64,000 bases of DNA. Origin: Janthinobacterium sp. ROICE36 (GTDB lineage: Bacteria > Pseudomonadota > Gammaproteobacteria > Burkholderiales > Burkholderiaceae_D). Shown one piece after another: positions 44,432 through 53,525 of this stretch (position 1 is its first letter; each line of letters begins with the position of its first letter). The DNA is taken from positions 23,401 through 87,400 of the forward strand of contig NZ_PEBS01000020.1 in NCBI RefSeq assembly GCF_002869965.1, written 5' to 3'. The notes below the pieces were generated by a model, which did not search any database, was not told where the DNA came from, and worked only from the letters and a program-made list of their open reading frames with translations. The translations under genes and the position numbers were made by a program.

Positions 44432-45513
44432 ACCACATCGAGCAAGCCCCCGACATTGCCAGGCAACGCAGTTTTCCCATCGGCGAACCGAGCGAGATCG
44501 CCGCGGCCCGCCGCGCCGGTAACGAACTGGCGCGCCACATCGGCTTTGACGACGTGCGCACGGGCCAGCTGGCCATCATCATCAGCGAAGCGGCCACCAA
44601 CATCGTCAAGCACGCACAGCGCGGCGAAATCCTGCTGCGCAAGGTGCTGCGCGGTGGTACCAGCGGCATCGAAGTGCTGGCCATCGACAGCGGGCCCGGC
44701 ATGGCCAATGTGCGCCAGCACATGCAGGATGGCCATTCCACCACCGGCACCTACGGCGTGGGACTAGGAGCGATACGCCGCTTGAGCCAGGAATTCGACC
44801 TGTACACGGCGCCCGGCAAGGGCACGGTACTGATGATGGTAGTGTGGGGCCAGCACGCCAGCAGCGCCATTCCGGCCAGCCCGAACTGGCAGATCGGCGC
44901 CGTATGCCTGCCACTGGCATCGGAGCAGGTGTGCGGCGACGCCTGGAACCTGGTGTACGAAGGCCATGAACTGAGCCTGATGGTGGCCGATGGCCTGGGC
45001 CATGGCCCGCTGGCGGCGCGCGCCTCGGAATGCGCCAGCGCCCTGCTGGAACACGACACGCCCGGCTTGCCGCCCCTGCCCGCCCCCTTCATCGAACTGG
45101 CCCACGGCGCCCTGCGCGCCACGCGCGGCGCGGCCCTGGCGGTGGCGCATATCGACAGCGGGCGCCGCGAACTGCGCTATGCGGGCGTGGGCAATATCGC
45201 CGGTTGCGCCTTCGATGCACAGCAGCGCCGGCATTTGCTGTCGCATAACGGCATCGTCGGCAGCAATTTGCGCAAGCTGCAGGAATTTTGCTATCCCTGG
45301 CAGCCGGGCACGACCCTGATCATGCATAGCGACGGCCTGCACACGCGCTGGGACCTGGAACGGTATCCGGGTCTGGCGCACTGCCACCCCAGCCTGGTCG
45401 CCGGCGTGCTGTACCGCGATTTTGCGCGTGGGCGCGACGACGTCACGGTGGTGGTACTGCGCGAACACGAGCAGCATCAAGCGATGACAGAGGAAGGGAC
45501 AGGTGCGGCATGA
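44416..45513 (+). CDS. GHKL kinase - SpoIIE phosphatase fusion (RsbT/RsbX-like)
   Basis: This 365-residue protein joins a second RsbT-like ATPase domain (about 15-150; N box ISEAATNIVKHA, G1 IDSGPGMANV, G2 TYGVGLGAIRRL) to a PP2C-type SpoIIE phosphatase domain (about 160-355) with metal aspartates in MVADGLGHGPLAARA, IMHSDGLHTRW and GRDDVTVVVL. The phosphatase half has the short RsbX form, which resets RsbR and RsbS by removing their phosphates. The fusion places kinase and phosphatase on one chain. It overlaps the gene before it by 16 bp and the one after by 4 bp (ATGA). Confidence 0.9.
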   Translation: MEAVLNHIEQAPDIARQRSFPIGEPSEIAAARRAGNELARHIGFDDVRTGQLAIIISEAATNIVKHAQRGEILLRKVLRGGTSGIEVLAIDSGPGMANVRQHMQDGHSTTGTYGVGLGAIRRLSQEFDLYTAPGKGTVLMMVVWGQHASSAIPASPNWQIGAVCLPLASEQVCGDAWNLVYEGHELSLMVADGLGHGPLAARASECASALLEHDTPGLPPLPAPFIELAHGALRATRGAALAVAHIDSGRRELRYAGVGNIAGCAFDAQQRRHLLSHNGIVGSNLRKLQEFCYPWQPGTTLIMHSDGLHTRWDLERYPGLAHCHPSLVAGVLYRDFARGRDDVTVVVLREHEQHQAMTEEGTGAA

Positions 45514-47333
45514 CCCAAGGCATATTGACGGTCCATATCGGCAGCGAACGCGATGTGGTGGGGGCACGCCAGCGCGCGCGGCAAATCGCCGCCCTGTGCG
45601 GCTTCGGCGTGCAAGACCAGGTGCGCATCGCCACGGCCGTGTCGGAACTGGCGCGCAACGTCTACAACTACGCCGGCAGCGGCAAGGTGCATTTCGCCAT
45701 CGATGGCCAGACGGCGCCGCAGGTGCTCAGCATACGCATCGTGGACCAGGGCCCCGGCATCGCGCAGCTCGAACAGATACTGGCCGGCACCTACCGCTCG
45801 CGCACGGGCATGGGACTGGGCATCCTGGGCGCGCAGCGCCTGATGGACCGCTGCCACATCCACAGCGCGCACGGCGATGGCACGCGCATCACTTTGCAAA
45901 AGCTGTTCCCGCGCGCCGCGCCCCTGCTTGACGGAGGCATGATCGGCGCGCTATCCGGCAGCCTGCAGGCGCTGCCCTCGGATATCACGCTCTCCGAAGT
46001 GCAGCAGCAGAACCGCGAGCTCCTGAGCACCCTGGCCGAACTGAAAACGCGCCAGGATGACTTGCTGCAGCTGACGCGCGAACTGGAAGACACCAACCGG
46101 GGCGTGGTGGCGCTGTTCGCGGAACTCGACGAAAAAGCCGACCACCTGCGCCGCGCCGACCAGATGAAATCGCGCTTCCTGTCAAACATGAGCCATGAAT
46201 TCCGCACGCCGCTCAGCTCCATCCGTGCCCTGTCCAAGCTGCTGCTCGACCGCATCGACGGCGACCTGTCGGAGGAGCAGGAAAAACAGGTGCTGTTCAT
46301 CTTGCAAAGCGCCGTCAGCCTGAGCGACCTGGTGAACGACTTGCTGGACCTGGCCAAGATCGAGGCGGGCAAGGTCGACGTGCATGCCAACAGTTTCCAG
46401 GTGGCCGACCTGTTCAGCGCCTTGCGCGGCATGCTGCGCCCGCTGCTGGTGTCCGAGTCGCTCACGCTCACCTTCATCGCTCCCGATCCGGCGCTGCACA
46501 TTCATACGGATGAAGGCAAGCTGTCGCAAATCCTGCGCAACTTCATCGCCAACGCCCTGAAGTTCACGGAGGCGGGCACCATCATCGTCAGCGCCACGCC
46601 CTTGCCGGAGCAGGACGCCATCCGCTTTTCCGTCTCCGACACGGGCCTGGGCATCGCCGCCGAAGACGTGCAGCTGATCTTCGAGGAATTCAGCCAGGTG
46701 GAAAACCACATGCAGCGCAAGGTCAAGGGCACGGGCCTGGGCCTGCCCCTGTGCCGCAACCTGGCCACCCTGCTCAATGGCACGGTGGCCGTGGAAAGCA
46801 CGCCGGGCCAGGGTTCGCTGTTTTCCGTCGTCCTGCCCACCAGCTACCATGCGCCCGAAGGCGGCCAGCCGCTGTGCGCGCCGGCCAAAGACAATGGCAA
46901 CGATCAGAGCATCGGCGTGCTGGTGGTGGAAGACAATCCGCCCATCCGCCTGCTGTATGAAAAATTCCTGGCCGGCAGCGAATTTCGCGTCGTTCCCGCG
47001 CGCAGCGTGCGCGAAGCGCAGGAACGCTGGGAACAGCAGCGCCCTGCCGCCGTCATTCTCGACATCATGCTACATGGCGAAACGGCCTGGCACTGGCTGG
47101 CCGAGCTGAAAAACGACCCGCTGCGGCGCCAGGTTCCCGTCATCGTCGCCACCGAAATCGACGACGTGCGCAAGGGCCTGGCGCTAGGCGCCGACGCCTA
47201 CTACGTCAAACCGCTGCCGCGCCAGCAATTGCTGGCGACCCTGCGCGCGCTGATCGGCAATCCACACCAGCGGCAAGAGCCGGTTCCGCCGCAAGGCACA
47301 ACCACCTGGGACAATGCGCATGCTACCGGATAA
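45510..47333 (+). CDS. hybrid histidine kinase with N-terminal RsbT/RsbW-like ATPase domain and receiver
   Basis: The 607-residue soluble protein starts with a GHKL domain (1-140, ATAVSELARNVYNYAGSG and RTGMGLGILGAQRLMD), then a coiled coil (about 155-215, VQQQNRELLSTLAELKTRQD), HisKA with FLSNMSHEFRTPLSSIR, a second ATPase domain (ILRNFIANALKFTEAG, DTGLGIA, GTGLGLPL) and a C-terminal receiver with AVILDIMLHGE and YYVKPLP. Two ATPase domains of different type on one chain suggest that it reads stressosome state and passes it to a phosphorelay. No membrane segment is seen. It overlaps both neighbours. Confidence 0.9.
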   Translation: MTQGILTVHIGSERDVVGARQRARQIAALCGFGVQDQVRIATAVSELARNVYNYAGSGKVHFAIDGQTAPQVLSIRIVDQGPGIAQLEQILAGTYRSRTGMGLGILGAQRLMDRCHIHSAHGDGTRITLQKLFPRAAPLLDGGMIGALSGSLQALPSDITLSEVQQQNRELLSTLAELKTRQDDLLQLTRELEDTNRGVVALFAELDEKADHLRRADQMKSRFLSNMSHEFRTPLSSIRALSKLLLDRIDGDLSEEQEKQVLFILQSAVSLSDLVNDLLDLAKIEAGKVDVHANSFQVADLFSALRGMLRPLLVSESLTLTFIAPDPALHIHTDEGKLSQILRNFIANALKFTEAGTIIVSATPLPEQDAIRFSVSDTGLGIAAEDVQLIFEEFSQVENHMQRKVKGTGLGLPLCRNLATLLNGTVAVESTPGQGSLFSVVLPTSYHAPEGGQPLCAPAKDNGNDQSIGVLVVEDNPPIRLLYEKFLAGSEFRVVPARSVREAQERWEQQRPAAVILDIMLHGETAWHWLAELKNDPLRRQVPVIVATEIDDVRKGLALGADAYYVKPLPRQQLLATLRALIGNPHQRQEPVPPQGTTTWDNAHATG

Positions 47334-48834
47334 CAATAGCGATGCTCTGATCCTCAACGTCGATGACAGCGACGGCGCCCGCTACGCCAAGTCACGCATC
47401 CTCAAACGCGCCGGCTTCAAGGTCATCGAAGCCTCGAACGGAGGCGACGCGCTGCTGCGCGCCCGCCAGGACCGGCCCAACCTGATCCTGCTCGATGTCA
47501 AGCTGCCCGACATCAACGGCCTGGAAGTGTGCCGCCAGTTGAAGGGCGGCGCCGAGACGAACACCATCCTGGTGCTGCAGACCTCCGCTTCCTGCATCGG
47601 TTCGGCCGACAAAATCCGCGCCCTGGACGGCGGTGCCGACAATTACCTGGTCGAGCCGATCGAGGCGGACGAATTGATCGCCAACGTCAGGGCGCTGCTG
47701 CGGCTGGGACGCGTCGAGCGCGCATTGCGCGACGTGGACCGCCGCAAGGATGAATTCCTGGCCACCCTGGCGCACGAACTACGCAACCCGCTGGGCCCCA
47801 TCCGCACGGCGCTGGCCCTGCTGTGCAAGCTCGATCCCGTCGTGCCGGCCGCGCAGGACAATGCGCGCCGCACCATCGCCCGCCACACGGATCACCTGGT
47901 GCGCCTGGTGGACGACCTGCTCGACGTGTCGCGCATTTCGCAGGGCAAGATCTCGCTGCAATGGGAAAGCGTAAGCCTGGCCAGCGTCATCCGCAGCGCG
48001 CTGGAAACGAGTTCGCACAGCATCGAGGCGCGCGGCCACGCACTGGACGTGAGCCTGCCCCAGGAAGAACTGTGGGTCTGCGGCGACGCCGTGCGCCTGT
48101 CGCAGATCGTCGCCAACCTGCTGCTGAACGCGGCCAAGTTCACGGCGCCGGGCGGGCGCATCGCCATTAGCGCCAGGCGCGAAGGCGACAAGGTGTGTAT
48201 CCGCCTGAGCGACAACGGCATCGGCATCGCCGCCGCCAGCATCGACAGCATCTTCGGCCTGTTCGAGCAAAGCGGCCACGCGCCCGACCGGGTGCAGGAC
48301 CGCCTGGGCATCGGCCTGTCGTTGGTGCGCAATCTGGTGACCTTGCATGGCGGCCAGGTCAGCGTGCTCAGCCCCGGCGTGGGGCTGGGCAGCACCTTCG
48401 AAGTCATCCTGCCGCTCGACGCCAACGTGCCGCTGCCGGCCGCGCCAGTGCCGCAGGCAGCGCCCGGCGGCAGCCAGCGCATCCTCGTCGTCGACGATAA
48501 CTGCGATGCGGCCGACACCCTGGCCGAATTGCTGGAAATGCACGGCCACACGGTGCGCACGGCCTACACGGGCGCGCAAGCGACGGAGCGCATCTTGGAA
48601 TTCAAGCCTGACATCGTCTTTCTCGACATCGGCCTGCCCGACATGAGCGGCTACGAGGTGGCCGTCCAATTGCGCCAGCTGCCGATACCGCAGCAATTCC
48701 TGCTCGTCGCACTGACCGGCTATGGCCAGGAACACGACCGCCAGGCGGCCCTGCAGGCGGGATTCAACGAGCACTTCGCCAAGCCCGTCGATTTCGGTAA
48801 GCTGGCCATGCTGGGACTGCATATCGCCCCATGA
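47314..48834 (+). CDS. receiver - histidine kinase - receiver hybrid
   Basis: The 506-residue protein begins with a receiver domain (about 8-125, LILLDVKLPDINGLEVCRQL, NYLVEPIE in place of the usual K-P), then HisKA with FLATLAHELRNPLGPIRTAL, HATPase (NLLLNAAKFTAPG, LSDNGIGI, LGIGLSLVRNL), and a second receiver (ILVVDDNCDAADTLAELLEM, VFLDIGLPDMSGYEV, FAKPVDF). The first receiver lacks the conserved lysine (V-E-P instead of x-K-P), so it may act as a docking domain. It ends the stressosome module, overlapping the kinase upstream by 20 bp. No DNA-binding output is encoded beside it, so the final target is elsewhere in the genome. Confidence 0.92.
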   Translation: MRMLPDNNSDALILNVDDSDGARYAKSRILKRAGFKVIEASNGGDALLRARQDRPNLILLDVKLPDINGLEVCRQLKGGAETNTILVLQTSASCIGSADKIRALDGGADNYLVEPIEADELIANVRALLRLGRVERALRDVDRRKDEFLATLAHELRNPLGPIRTALALLCKLDPVVPAAQDNARRTIARHTDHLVRLVDDLLDVSRISQGKISLQWESVSLASVIRSALETSSHSIEARGHALDVSLPQEELWVCGDAVRLSQIVANLLLNAAKFTAPGGRIAISARREGDKVCIRLSDNGIGIAAASIDSIFGLFEQSGHAPDRVQDRLGIGLSLVRNLVTLHGGQVSVLSPGVGLGSTFEVILPLDANVPLPAAPVPQAAPGGSQRILVVDDNCDAADTLAELLEMHGHTVRTAYTGAQATERILEFKPDIVFLDIGLPDMSGYEVAVQLRQLPIPQQFLLVALTGYGQEHDRQAALQAGFNEHFAKPVDFGKLAMLGLHIAP

Positions 48835-48906
48835 GCGGGGCTGCAGCTATCTGTCGATACAGGCGTCGGCTATAATCGGCGGCCACACCATCAATGGAAG
48901 CATGAC

Positions 48907-50028
48907 ATGACAAGCCGCGCGCCGCTGCTGCGCATCACCATGATATTGGGCGCCCTGCACGCCCTGCTGGGCTGGCTGCTGCTGCCTGCCCTGCCCGTCG
49001 GTTTGGCCGGCTGGTTGTTGGGCGGCCTGGTCTTGCTGGCGTCGACCATGCTGATACCGATGACCATCTTCGCCCGCGCCGTCACCAACGATGCGCGCCT
49101 GGCCGACCGTTTGAGCTGGGCCGGTTCGCTGTGCATGGGATTTTTTTCCTCGCTGTTTGTGCTCAGCGTGCTGCGCGCACTGCTGATGCTGATTCCCGCC
49201 GCCCGCCCGCACGCGCAGGGGTCCGCCGTGGCCGTTCTGCTTCTGGCACTGCTGGCCACCGTCGTCGGCTTCATCAACGCCCGCAAGGTGGCGCGCGTGC
49301 GCGAGGTGAAAGTGCCGATTGCCGGCCTGCCCGCCGCCTTGCAGGATTTTAGCATCGTGCAACTGAGCGACATCCAAGTGGGCGCCACCATCAAACGCGC
49401 CTACGTGGAAGCCATCGTCGCGCGCGCCAACGGCTTGCAGGCCGATATCATCGCCATCACGGGTGACGTGGTCGATGGCACGGTGGCGCAACTGGGCAGC
49501 CACACGGCGCCGCTGGGCGAGCTGCGCGCGCGCCATGGCGTCTTCCTGGTAACGGGCAACCACGAATACTATTCGGGCGCCGCACCGTGGGTGGCGCAAT
49601 TTCGCCGCCTGGGCTTGCGCGTGCTGATGAATGAACATGTGATACTTGACCACAACGGCGCGCACCTGGCGCTGGCCGGCGTCACCGATTTCAACGCCGC
49701 CGCCTTCGACCCTGCCCAGAAAAGCGACCCGCAAGCGGCCATCGCCGGCGCACCAGCCGATATACCCCGCATCCTGCTGGCGCACCAGCCCCGCAGCGCG
49801 CCCGAGGCCGAAGCGGCCGGCTACGACCTGCAATTGTCGGGCCACACGCACGGCGGCCAATTCTGGCCATGGAATCTGTTCGTGCCGCTGCAGCAGCCGT
49901 ATGTGGCGGGCTTGCACCGGCGCGGCCGCCTGTGGATTTACGTCAGCCGCGGCACCGGTTACTGGGGGCCGCCAAAACGCATCGGCGCGCCGGCGGAGAT
50001 TACGCGACTCAGGCTGGTGGCGGCATAA
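48907..50028 (+). CDS. membrane metallophosphoesterase
   Basis: The 373-residue protein has four membrane helices in the first 135 residues, then a calcineurin-type phosphoesterase domain with all metal motifs: QLSDIQVGA (D-x-H replaced by D-x-Q), TGDVVDG, TGNHEYYSG, and SGHTHGGQFWPWN. It resembles the YkuE/YaeI family, some of which hydrolyse UDP-diacylglucosamine or related lipids at the membrane. The first metal motif is D-I-Q rather than D-x-H, so its metal set may differ. A TATAAT lies at 48871-48876. It is plus strand, 72 bp after the stressosome module. Confidence 0.88.
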   Translation: MTSRAPLLRITMILGALHALLGWLLLPALPVGLAGWLLGGLVLLASTMLIPMTIFARAVTNDARLADRLSWAGSLCMGFFSSLFVLSVLRALLMLIPAARPHAQGSAVAVLLLALLATVVGFINARKVARVREVKVPIAGLPAALQDFSIVQLSDIQVGATIKRAYVEAIVARANGLQADIIAITGDVVDGTVAQLGSHTAPLGELRARHGVFLVTGNHEYYSGAAPWVAQFRRLGLRVLMNEHVILDHNGAHLALAGVTDFNAAAFDPAQKSDPQAAIAGAPADIPRILLAHQPRSAPEAEAAGYDLQLSGHTHGGQFWPWNLFVPLQQPYVAGLHRRGRLWIYVSRGTGYWGPPKRIGAPAEITRLRLVAA

Positions 50029-50031
50029 ACA

Positions 50032-50783
50032 TCATTGCGCCCAGCTGGCCATCCATGCCTCGAAACGCGCCACCACCGCCGGCGGATTCAGGCGCGCCAT
50101 CGCGCCTTCCAGCGCTGCGCTGTCGCTGACCTCGAACAGCAGCACGCCCGCGTCGCGCTGCGCACCCGTGCCAAATCCCCCTTCGGCGTCGAGCTGCATC
50201 AAGGCCGCGATGCAGGCCTCGAACACGCCGGCGCGGAAGGTGTCGAAATCGACGTCGAACGGCAAGTCGCGATGCGCCTGCAGCAGCAAGCGGTAGGCGC
50301 TGTCGAAATACGCGCCGCCGTCGTCAAACGCCCATTCGGCCGGGTTCCACAGCATCTCTTCGCCGTACTCGGAAGCAGCCAGCGCTTCGCGGATGTTCGC
50401 CATGGGGCCGATGGTCATGGCGCTGTCGTCGCTCACCAGCGCGAAAGCGTTGAGCTGCTGGCCGGGATGCGCACGGCGCATGGCATCGACAGCCAGGCGC
50501 GCGGCGTCCGCCACCAGGGTTTGCAGCAGCGCGAAATCAAACACGGCCGGGTTGATGACGGTCTCGCGCGCCAAGCTATGGCCATCGGCCAGGGCGGCGC
50601 GGCAATGGGCCACGTACCGGCGTGCGCTTGCGCCTCGCTGACGTAGTCCTTGCGCGTCTCCTCGCCCCAGGTCATGGCCGCGCCGGCGGCCGTCCACACG
50701 GTCGTGCCAAACACGCGCGCTTCCCGGAAGCGGTCCGGTTGATCGCCGTCAAAGGTGTAAAACAGGCTGTAGTTACTATGCAT
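50032..50783 (-). pseudogene. DUF4303-like gene with a frameshift
   Basis: The first frame from ATG 50783 reads MHSNYSLFYTFDGDQPDRFR and TRKDYVSEAQAHAG; after about 50615 the pattern continues one base over as RYVAHCRAALADGHSLARET and AFALVSDDSAMTIGPMANIR to the stop at 50032. The second part matches the DUF4303 pattern (L-x-SDD-x-x-T, N-x-x-EAL, W-x-PAEW). A one-base loss near 50615 joins the parts into about 250 residues. DUF4303 proteins are often near SMI1/KNR4 immunity-like proteins; function is unknown. A sequencing indel is possible. Confidence 0.6.
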
Positions 50784-50799
50784 GAGAATTTTTCATTGT

Positions 50800-51723
50800 T
50801 TAATCGGGCCGTATCTGCGCGGCGAAATCGCGCTGGCGGAACTGCTCCAGCAAAAAATCGACGAACACGCGCGTCTTCGCGGGCAGCAGTTTCTTGCTGG
50901 GATAGTACACGGACAGGGGGCCGGAATCGGCATGCCAGCCGGGCAGCAAGCGAATCAATGCACCGCTGCGCAAATGGGCCAGCGCATGCGGCATGGGCAG
51001 CAGCGCCACGCCAACGCCAAGGATGGCCGCCTGCGCCATCGCGTCCGGAACGTCGAAGATGGCGCGCGGGCGGGATTCGGCCACGCCCTCGCCGCCCGAT
51101 CCGTCGCGCAGTATCCAGCTGCGCAATCTCCCGCTGCCGGCCGAGCGGCGCGCCACGCCGTCAAAATGCGCCAGGTCCGACGGATGCGCGGGCAGGGCTT
51201 TACCCTGCATGAAGGCGGGCGACGCTGTGGCGACGACGTGAGCGTGACCCAGTTCACGCGCCACCACGCCGGGCGTCAGCTCGATGCCGCCGCCGATGGC
51301 GACATCGAAGCCTTCGCCGATCAAGTCCACCTGGCGGTTGTCGAAATGGCAGTCGGGGATGACGCCCGGATAGCGCGCGATGAAGTCACCCAGCAGCGGC
51401 ACCACGTAGCTGCGCCCGAACGACGGCGCCATGCTGATTTTTAATATGCCGGCCGGCTGATCGCCCTCTTCGGCCGCGCCGGCGATCGCTTCCTGCAAGG
51501 TGGACAGCGCACCTTTGACCTGCTGCAGGAAGCGATCGCCGCCTTCCGTCAGAGTCAGGCGACGCGTGCTGCGCTGGAACAGCCGCAACGCGAGGCTCGC
51601 TTCCAGCCGCGCCACGTTCTTGCTGACGGCCGCCGGCGTCAGCCCCAGGCGGCGCGCGGCCGCGGAAAAGCTGCCTAGCTCGGCAGATAGCACGAACGAT
51701 TGCAAGTGATTGAAGGCGTCCAT
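50800..51723 (-). CDS. LysR-family transcriptional regulator
   Basis: The 307-residue regulator has an N-terminal helix-turn-helix (FVLSAELGSFSAAARRLGLT, then KNVARLEASLALRLFQRSTR) and a LysR substrate domain (about 90-300) with IPDCHFDNRQVDLIGEGFDV. It is divergent from the SDR gene at 51847, the usual target of such a regulator. The inducer is unknown. The family acts as a tetramer bound to the shared 123-bp region, activated by a small molecule. Confidence 0.93.
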   Translation of the reverse strand: MDAFNHLQSFVLSAELGSFSAAARRLGLTPAAVSKNVARLEASLALRLFQRSTRRLTLTEGGDRFLQQVKGALSTLQEAIAGAAEEGDQPAGILKISMAPSFGRSYVVPLLGDFIARYPGVIPDCHFDNRQVDLIGEGFDVAIGGGIELTPGVVARELGHAHVVATASPAFMQGKALPAHPSDLAHFDGVARRSAGSGRLRSWILRDGSGGEGVAESRPRAIFDVPDAMAQAAILGVGVALLPMPHALAHLRSGALIRLLPGWHADSGPLSVYYPSKKLLPAKTRVFVDFLLEQFRQRDFAAQIRPD

Positions 51724-51846
51724 GCACCTATTCTACCCGCTCATTTGATACCTATGGTTGAAAGTGATTGTAGCGATTCATGGCTAGCACGCAGGCAATG
51801 AAAGGCAGATACTGCGCTTCTCGATTCCTCACACAGAAAGCCCATC

Positions 51847-52608
51847 ATGCAAACCCAAACCAGCAATATCCTGTCACTGCAAAACAAGATCGCCTTCGTC
51901 ACGGGCGGCTCGCGCGGCATCGGCGCGGCCATCGTCCGGCGCCTGGCGCGCCAGGGCGCCAACGTCGTCTTTACCTATCAACGCTCCGCCGCCGAAGCGC
52001 AGGCGCTGGCCGCCACCGTGGAAACGGCGGGCGGCAAGGCGCTGGGCGTGCAGGCCGATGCGGCCGATGCCACCGCCCTGACAGCGGCCATCGACAAGGT
52101 AGCAGCGCAGTTTGGCAAGATCGATATCCTCGTCAACAATGCGGGCGTGTTCTTGCCGGGCGCCATCGATGATTTTTCGCTGGCAGACTTCGACAAGACC
52201 TTGAACGTCAATGTGCGCGCCGTGTTCGTGGCCATCAAGGCGGCCGTGGCGCACATGCAAACGGGCGGGCGCATCATCAACATCGGCAGCACGAATGCGC
52301 ACCGCATGCCGTTCGGCGGCGCGGCCGCCTACGCCATGAGCAAATCGGCGCTGATCGGCCTGACGCAAGGCCTGTCGCGCGACCTGGGCCCGCGCGGCAT
52401 CACCATCAACAATGTGGAACCGGGCCCCGTCGCCACCGACATGAACCCGCCCACGGGCGACTTCGCGGACCTGATGCACGGCCTGATGGCCCTGCCCCGC
52501 CACGGCACGGCCGATGAAATCGCCGGCATGGTGGCTTACCTGGCCAGCGAAGAAGCGGCGTTCGTCACGGGTGCCGGGCTGAAGATCGATGGGGGTTTTG
52601 CCGCCTGA
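51847..52608 (+). CDS. short-chain dehydrogenase/reductase
   Basis: The 253-residue protein has the NAD(P)-binding TGGSRGIGAAIV, the structural NNAGV, the catalytic serine in INIGSTNAHRMPFG, the Y-x-x-x-K in AAYAMSKSALIGL, and the C-terminal FVTGAGLKIDGGF. It resembles FabG-like reductases of the 3-oxoacyl or quinone type. Its likely control by the divergent LysR gene suggests a role in a catabolic or detoxifying step. It is convergent with the flavoprotein gene, tails overlapping by 73 bp, and no terminator lies between them. Confidence 0.92.
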   Translation: MQTQTSNILSLQNKIAFVTGGSRGIGAAIVRRLARQGANVVFTYQRSAAEAQALAATVETAGGKALGVQADAADATALTAAIDKVAAQFGKIDILVNNAGVFLPGAIDDFSLADFDKTLNVNVRAVFVAIKAAVAHMQTGGRIINIGSTNAHRMPFGGAAAYAMSKSALIGLTQGLSRDLGPRGITINNVEPGPVATDMNPPTGDFADLMHGLMALPRHGTADEIAGMVAYLASEEAAFVTGAGLKIDGGFAA

Positions 52609-53525
52609 TCCAGCCCGAACATCAGCGAGCGGTGTGCTGCCACGCCGGCCATGGCGCCATCGGCCACCGCGAAGGCCACGCTGCCAGCCATGCGTCCCGC
52701 GTCGCCGCAGCAAAAGACGCCCGGCACGCTGCTGGCCTGTTGCTCGTCGGTGCGCACGAACGGACCCATGGCGCCCTCTTCCAGCGCGCAGCCCAATTCG
52801 CCGGCCAGGCCACTGGCCTGGCGGGTGCGGGTCGCGACGAACAGGCCGGCCATCGCATGACGGCTGCCGTCCGCCAGGACCACCTCGGCCACGCCCTCGA
52901 TCCGCGCCACGGGCGTGCGCATTACCGTCACGCCGCGCGCGGCCAGTTGCGCCAGTTGCGCCGCATCGGGCTCGAAGGCGCGATTCAGGAAAAAGGTGAC
53001 CGTGCCCCAGTCGGGCAGCATCAGGGCATGGTGCATGGTCAGGGGTCCGGTGGCCAGCACGCCGATGGCGCCCTGCTGCAGTTCATAACCGTGGCAATAC
53101 GGGCAGTGAAAGACGCTGCTGCCCCAGCGTTCGGCCAGGCCTTCGACGGGCGGCAATGCGTCGATCACGCCGCTGGCCAATACCAGGCGACGAGCGTGCA
53201 CGACGCTGCCGTCCGCCAGGGGCACGGCAAAGGCATCACCATCGCCGCTGGCCACCGCCCGCACGGCCATCCCGTCCAGCCATGTGACGGTGGCATACGC
53301 CATCAACTGCGCCTTGCCCTCGGCCGCGATGGCGGCCGTCCCGCTGCCGTCTTGGGTCAGGAAGCCGTGGGAATGGCTGGCGTAGCGGTTGCGGCGCTGG
53401 CCGCCATCGATCACCAGCACGCGGCGGCGGGCACGCGCCAGTTGCGTGGCGGCGGACAGGCCGGCGTAGCTGCCGCCGACGATGATGACGTCGAACGGGG
53501 CAAAAGGCAATTCAGGAATGTGCAT
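52536..53525 (-). CDS. thioredoxin-reductase-like FAD/NAD(P) oxidoreductase with CxxC
   Basis: From ATG 53525 (GAGGAG seven bases upstream) the 329-residue flavoprotein has an FAD-binding fold (VIIVGGSYAGLSAATQLARA), a redox disulfide in FHCPYCHGYEL (C-P-Y-C), NAD(P)-binding sequence near GVLATGPLTMHHAL, and the FAD site VFCCGDAGRMAG. It resembles thioredoxin reductases but has a CPYC motif and no thioredoxin gene nearby, so its electron acceptor is unknown. Its start overlaps the Rrf2 gene end by 14 bp, so regulator and enzyme are one unit. The 3' end overlaps the SDR gene on the other strand. Confidence 0.92.
   Translation of the reverse strand: MHIPELPFAPFDVIIVGGSYAGLSAATQLARARRRVLVIDGGQRRNRYASHSHGFLTQDGSGTAAIAAEGKAQLMAYATVTWLDGMAVRAVASGDGDAFAVPLADGSVVHARRLVLASGVIDALPPVEGLAERWGSSVFHCPYCHGYELQQGAIGVLATGPLTMHHALMLPDWGTVTFFLNRAFEPDAAQLAQLAARGVTVMRTPVARIEGVAEVVLADGSRHAMAGLFVATRTRQASGLAGELGCALEEGAMGPFVRTDEQQASSVPGVFCCGDAGRMAGSVAFAVADGAMAGVAAHRSLMFGLDQAAKPPSIFSPAPVTNAASSLAR

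Noticed and set aside
48871..48876. TATAAT before the metallophosphoesterase called as a promoter
   Set aside because: The -10 is good, but no acceptable -35 lies at 16-19 bp, so it is mentioned only in the gene entry.
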